NCBI GenBank assembly: GCA_003149835.1
Contig: QAMX01000046.1
Span: 1 to 8,109, forward strand
Origin: Clostridiales bacterium
GTDB lineage: Bacteria > Bacillota > Clostridia > Oscillospirales > QAMX01
Direction: 5' to 3'
DNA: 8,109 bases
The position numbers were made by a program, and so were the translations under genes. A model generated the notes under the pieces. That model was not told where the DNA came from, ran no database searches, and saw only the letters and a list, made by a program, of their open reading frames with translations. Numbering within the stretch: position 1 is the first letter of the stretch; every line of letters starts with the position of its first letter. Below, in pieces: positions 6,553 through 8,109 of this stretch.

Positions 6553-6604
6553 CGGTTTCGCCGCCGAAAACGCAAAATCACCGCCTGAAAGCCCATACTT
6601 TCAG
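6553..6604. other. Two tandem hairpins in the sufC-sufB gap
   Basis: CTGAAAG (6585-6591) and CTTTCAG (6598-6604) form a perfect 7-bp stem that overlaps the sufC stop codon (6601-6603). Next to it, CGGTTTCG (6553-6560) pairs with CGAAAACG (6565-6572) with one mismatch and a CCGC loop. Neither has a T-run on the minus strand. They fill most of the gap between the genes, so they could affect mRNA processing or the relative output of SufC and SufB. Confidence 0.5.
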
Positions 6605-7338
6605 ACCAAACTCCTCGCTTTGTAGAATTTGCAGGTGTCTGAACCGGTCAACAGCTCCGGCAGAATCTCCGCCCTCGTTCCGCTCGCGGCGATTTCGCCG
6701 CCGGAAACCACGACAATCCGGTCGGCGATTTCCAGAATCCGCTCCTGATGGGAGATGATGATCACCGTCCCGTGCTGCTCGTCGCGGATCCGCTCGAAGA
6801 CGCGGATGAGGTTGTGAAAGCTCCAAAGGTCGATCCCCGCCTCCGGCTCGTCGAACAGCGACAGCTCCACGCCCCTGGCCATGAGCATTGCGATTTCAAT
6901 GCGTTTCAGCTCTCCGCCGGAGAGGCTGGCGTTGATCTCCCGGTGAATGTAATTCGCCGCGCACAGCCCCACCTCGGACAAATACGCGCACAGCTCCTCA
7001 GTATCCATGTCTTTATGCGTCGCTAAGCGCAGCAGATCCTGTACCGTCAGCCCTTTAAACCGCACCGGCTGCTGAAAGGCAAAGCCGATGCCGAGCCGCG
7101 CCCGCTCATGGATATCCAGCTCGGTAATGTCGCGGCCTTTGAAAAAAATTTTCCCCCGCGACGGCTTGGCGACGCCCATCATCAGCTTGGCGAGCGTGGA
7201 TTTTCCGCCGCCGTTCGGCCCGGTGATGACCACAAACTCATTCTTTTCCACCGTCAGACTGACGTTTTTGAGAATTTCCTTGTCGCCCGCTCCCGTTTCA
7301 TCCGCCACGGAAAACGAGACGTTTCTGAGTTCCAGCAT
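6601..7338 (-). CDS. sufC: SufC-type ABC ATPase for Fe-S cluster assembly
   Basis: This 245-residue soluble ABC ATPase is the partner of the SufB-like scaffold. ATP hydrolysis by SufC drives the conformational change of the SufB-containing complex needed for cluster assembly. Motifs in order are Walker A GPNGGGKST (40-48), the Q-loop region FAFQQPVRF (87-94), signature LSGGE (139-143), Walker B LSLFDEPEAGID (159-170) and the H-loop His197 in IISHQE. The DEPEAGIDLWSF form, rather than the DEIDSGLD of E. coli SufC, suits the minimal SufBC (SMS) branch. The start is ATG 7338, preceded on the coding strand by AGGGTGAG. A further 23 upstream codons are Lys/Arg-rich and overlap the MarR gene in another frame. 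It begins 10 bases after the MarR stop, and the 76-base gap to sufB holds two hairpins. No membrane subunit is encoded nearby, which argues against a transporter role. Confidence 0.93.
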   Translation of the reverse strand: MLELRNVSFSVADETGAGDKEILKNVSLTVEKNEFVVITGPNGGGKSTLAKLMMGVAKPSRGKIFFKGRDITELDIHERARLGIGFAFQQPVRFKGLTVQDLLRLATHKDMDTEELCAYLSEVGLCAANYIHREINASLSGGELKRIEIAMLMARGVELSLFDEPEAGIDLWSFHNLIRVFERIRDEQHGTVIIISHQERILEIADRIVVVSGGEIAASGTRAEILPELLTGSDTCKFYKARSLV

Positions 7339-7348
7339 TTTTCTCACC

Positions 7349-7846
7349 CTATTCCTCTTCTGCGGCCTGATGGCAGGGATTCCCTTGGCCTTCGCATTGG
7401 CAGGCAAATCCGCACACCGGCAGATACCGCCTCATCCTCTCTATAAATTGTAAAACCGCTCTTTTATCGGCCGGATCCATCGCGCACAGATACCCGCGCA
7501 TTTCCTCCGCCGCCGCGCGGTTGGATTCGGCCCACGCGCTTCGGGCTTTGCGCCCCGCCTCCGTCAGGCGGAAATAGCGCTCCTTTTTGTTGCCGGGGTT
7601 CTGATAAGGTTCGATCAGGCCCTTTTCCGTCAGCTTCGCGCTCATCTGAGTGACCGCGCTTTTCGTCACGCCCGACCGCGCCGAAAGCGCGCTGACGTTG
7701 GCGGCCGGATATTCGTCGATCTTTTCCAGCAGACTGATCTCAGCCCGATACAGCGCTTGTCCGTCTCCGTATTCGACAGGCGTTTTTTGCTCCGCGGAAA
7801 CCGCGGCCAGCATCTCAAAAAAGCGCTTGGCAATTTCACACTGCAT
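7349..7846 (-). CDS. MarR-family regulator with C-terminal cysteine cluster
   Basis: This 165-residue winged-helix regulator has its DNA-reading region at residues 52-100: NVSALSARSGVTKSAVTQMS, then KLTEKGLIEPYQNP, the charged wing GNKKERYF and RLTEAGRKA. These are MarR family features, and the flanking helices should form the dimer interface. The unusual part is the tail: Cys145, Cys149, Cys151 and Cys158 in LPVCGFACQCEGQGNPCHQ (C-x3-C-x-C-x6-C, with His159), which could bind a metal or an Fe-S cluster. It is the first gene of the operon with sufC and sufB, so autoregulated control of Fe-S assembly is likely (inference). The start at ATG 7846 has AGGAGG eight bases upstream. Its promoter is a perfect consensus match, consistent with strong expression that is repressed when not needed. 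Cys3 and Cys121 are additional cysteines. Confidence 0.9.
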   Translation of the reverse strand: MQCEIAKRFFEMLAAVSAEQKTPVEYGDGQALYRAEISLLEKIDEYPAANVSALSARSGVTKSAVTQMSAKLTEKGLIEPYQNPGNKKERYFRLTEAGRKARSAWAESNRAAAEEMRGYLCAMDPADKRAVLQFIERMRRYLPVCGFACQCEGQGNPCHQAAEEE

Positions 7847-7880
7847 GGGAAATCCCTCCTTTCTCCTCTATTCTTGCACC

Positions 7881-7909
7881 ATTATATACCTCTTCATCCG
7901 CGCTGTCAA
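7881..7909 (-). promoter_or_regulatory. Consensus sigma-A promoter of the MarR-SufC-SufB operon
   Basis: On the minus strand TTGACA (7904-7909) and TATAAT (7881-7886) are both perfect consensus hexamers with a 17-base spacer. Transcription should start near 7874, leaving a leader of about 28 bases with AGGAGG before ATG 7846. Such a strong promoter usually implies repression as the control mode. Confidence 0.92.
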
Positions 7910-7912
7910 GTA

Positions 7913-7931
7913 TTGTTTAGATAATTAACAA
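7913..7931. promoter_or_regulatory. Candidate MarR-type operator
   Basis: TTGTTTAGATAATTAACAA is a near-palindrome: TTGTTTA and TTAACAA match in six of seven arm positions around a 5-base centre. It resembles the AT-rich 16-20 base dyads bound by many MarR proteins. It lies 3 bases upstream of the -35 box, a position from which a bound dimer could block RNA polymerase. Its right edge merges with the T-run of the neighbouring minus-strand terminator. Confidence 0.45.
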
Positions 7932-7959
7932 AAAAAAATCTGCCGGCAAAGCCCGGCAG
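7930..7959 (-). terminator. Minus-strand terminator upstream of the MarR promoter
   Basis: CTGCCGG (7940-7946) pairs with CCGGCAG (7953-7959) around a 6-base loop. Read on the minus strand it is followed by one A and nine T (7938-7930). It would end transcription entering from the right edge just before the MarR promoter. A second small hairpin, GCGCAA (7961-7966) with TTGCGC (7972-7977), sits beside it. Confidence 0.75.
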
Positions 7960-7981
7960 CGCGCAAGCCCTTTGCGCAATC

Positions 7982-8022
7982 AAAAAACCTCTCTTGTCAC
8001 AGCGGACAAAAGAGGTCTTTTT
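7982..8022. terminator. Bidirectional rho-independent terminator
   Basis: ACCTCT (7987-7992) pairs with AGAGGT (8011-8016), and TTGTC (7994-7998) with GACAA (8005-8009), around the loop ACAGCG. Runs of A on the left (7982-7987) and T on the right (8018-8022) let it work in either direction. As nothing on the + strand in this window needs it, it most likely ends a minus-strand transcript from the right. Confidence 0.8.
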
Positions 8023-8073
8023 CAAAGCGGCAATTGTTTTTCATTTAAAAACCGGGCGCCTGTCCGGATGCAC

Positions 8074-8105
8074 ATTGTATGCCGGTCAGCGGCCGGTTTT
8101 GTCAA
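8074..8105 (-). promoter_or_regulatory. Possible long-spacer promoter at the right edge
   Basis: On the minus strand a perfect TTGACA (8100-8105) and TACAAT (8074-8079, 5/6 match) are separated by 20 bases rather than 17. Spacers of 19-20 bases are known from MerR-controlled promoters. The spacer contains ACCGGC twice, 11 bases apart. Transcription would run into the terminator at 7982-8022 after about 85 bases. No gene lies in that stretch, so either a small RNA is made or the match is chance. Confidence 0.25.
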
Positions 8106-8109
8106 GCGG

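Noticed and set aside
5667..6758. 363-codon open frame on the + strand
   Set aside because: It is antisense to sufB and sufC, which have clear family motifs. The translation has no recognisable domain and is an artefact of GC-rich codon usage.
7997..8044. 15-residue open frame (starts MKNNC) on the minus strand
   Set aside because: No ribosome binding site is present and the stop lies within the terminator stem. Too short to support as a leader peptide.

Overview
The window looks like a chromosomal stretch of a GC-rich member of the Clostridia (Bacillota), probably a gut Oscillospiraceae-type organism. This is inferred from AGGAGG-type ribosome binding sites, consensus TTGACA/TATAAT promoters, classic hairpin-plus-T terminators, an AbrB/SpoVT-type regulator, and a two-gene SUF-like iron-sulfur locus of the kind found in anaerobes. 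I see no rRNA, tRNA, CRISPR array, transposase or phage gene.

Layout. The left third is on the + strand. It holds the last 51 codons of an unidentified gene with its terminator (1-261), a Dcr2-like calcineurin-fold metallophosphoesterase with a C-terminal membrane tail (387-1535), and a 12-helix MFS transporter (1705-2961) whose base composition is visibly less GC-rich than its neighbours. A strong terminator (3131-3171) closes the MFS transcript. A 565-base gene-free stretch (2962-3526) then separates it from the minus-strand genes and contains a long imperfect inverted repeat. The rest is on the minus strand and is best read right to left. Operon A starts at a perfect TTGACA-17-TATAAT promoter (7881-7909) and encodes a MarR-family regulator, a SufC-type ATPase and a SufB/SufD-type scaffold; it ends at a terminator with an 18-bp perfect stem (5406-5450). 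Operon B starts at a TTGACA-17-TATACT promoter (5343-5371) and encodes an AbrB-like swapped-hairpin regulator, an ABC ATPase and an ABC-2 permease, with overlapping reading frames that suggest translational coupling.

How the genes work together. Operon A is a minimal SufBC iron-sulfur assembly unit without SufD, SufS or SufU, matching the two-gene SUF-like minimal (SMS) arrangement. Its first gene encodes a MarR regulator with a C-terminal cysteine cluster (C-x3-C-x-C-x6-C). The simplest hypothesis is that the regulator senses iron-sulfur or metal status and controls its own operon, playing the role SufR or IscR plays elsewhere with an unrelated fold. This is the most interesting signal in the window. 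Operon B looks like a self-regulated drug, lipid or peptide exporter of unknown substrate. Four consecutive 9-nt GTAT-bearing units lie just downstream of its predicted start of transcription and are a candidate operator for the AbrB-like protein.

Limits. Promoters, operators and hairpins were read by eye. Protein families are assigned from recognised motifs only.
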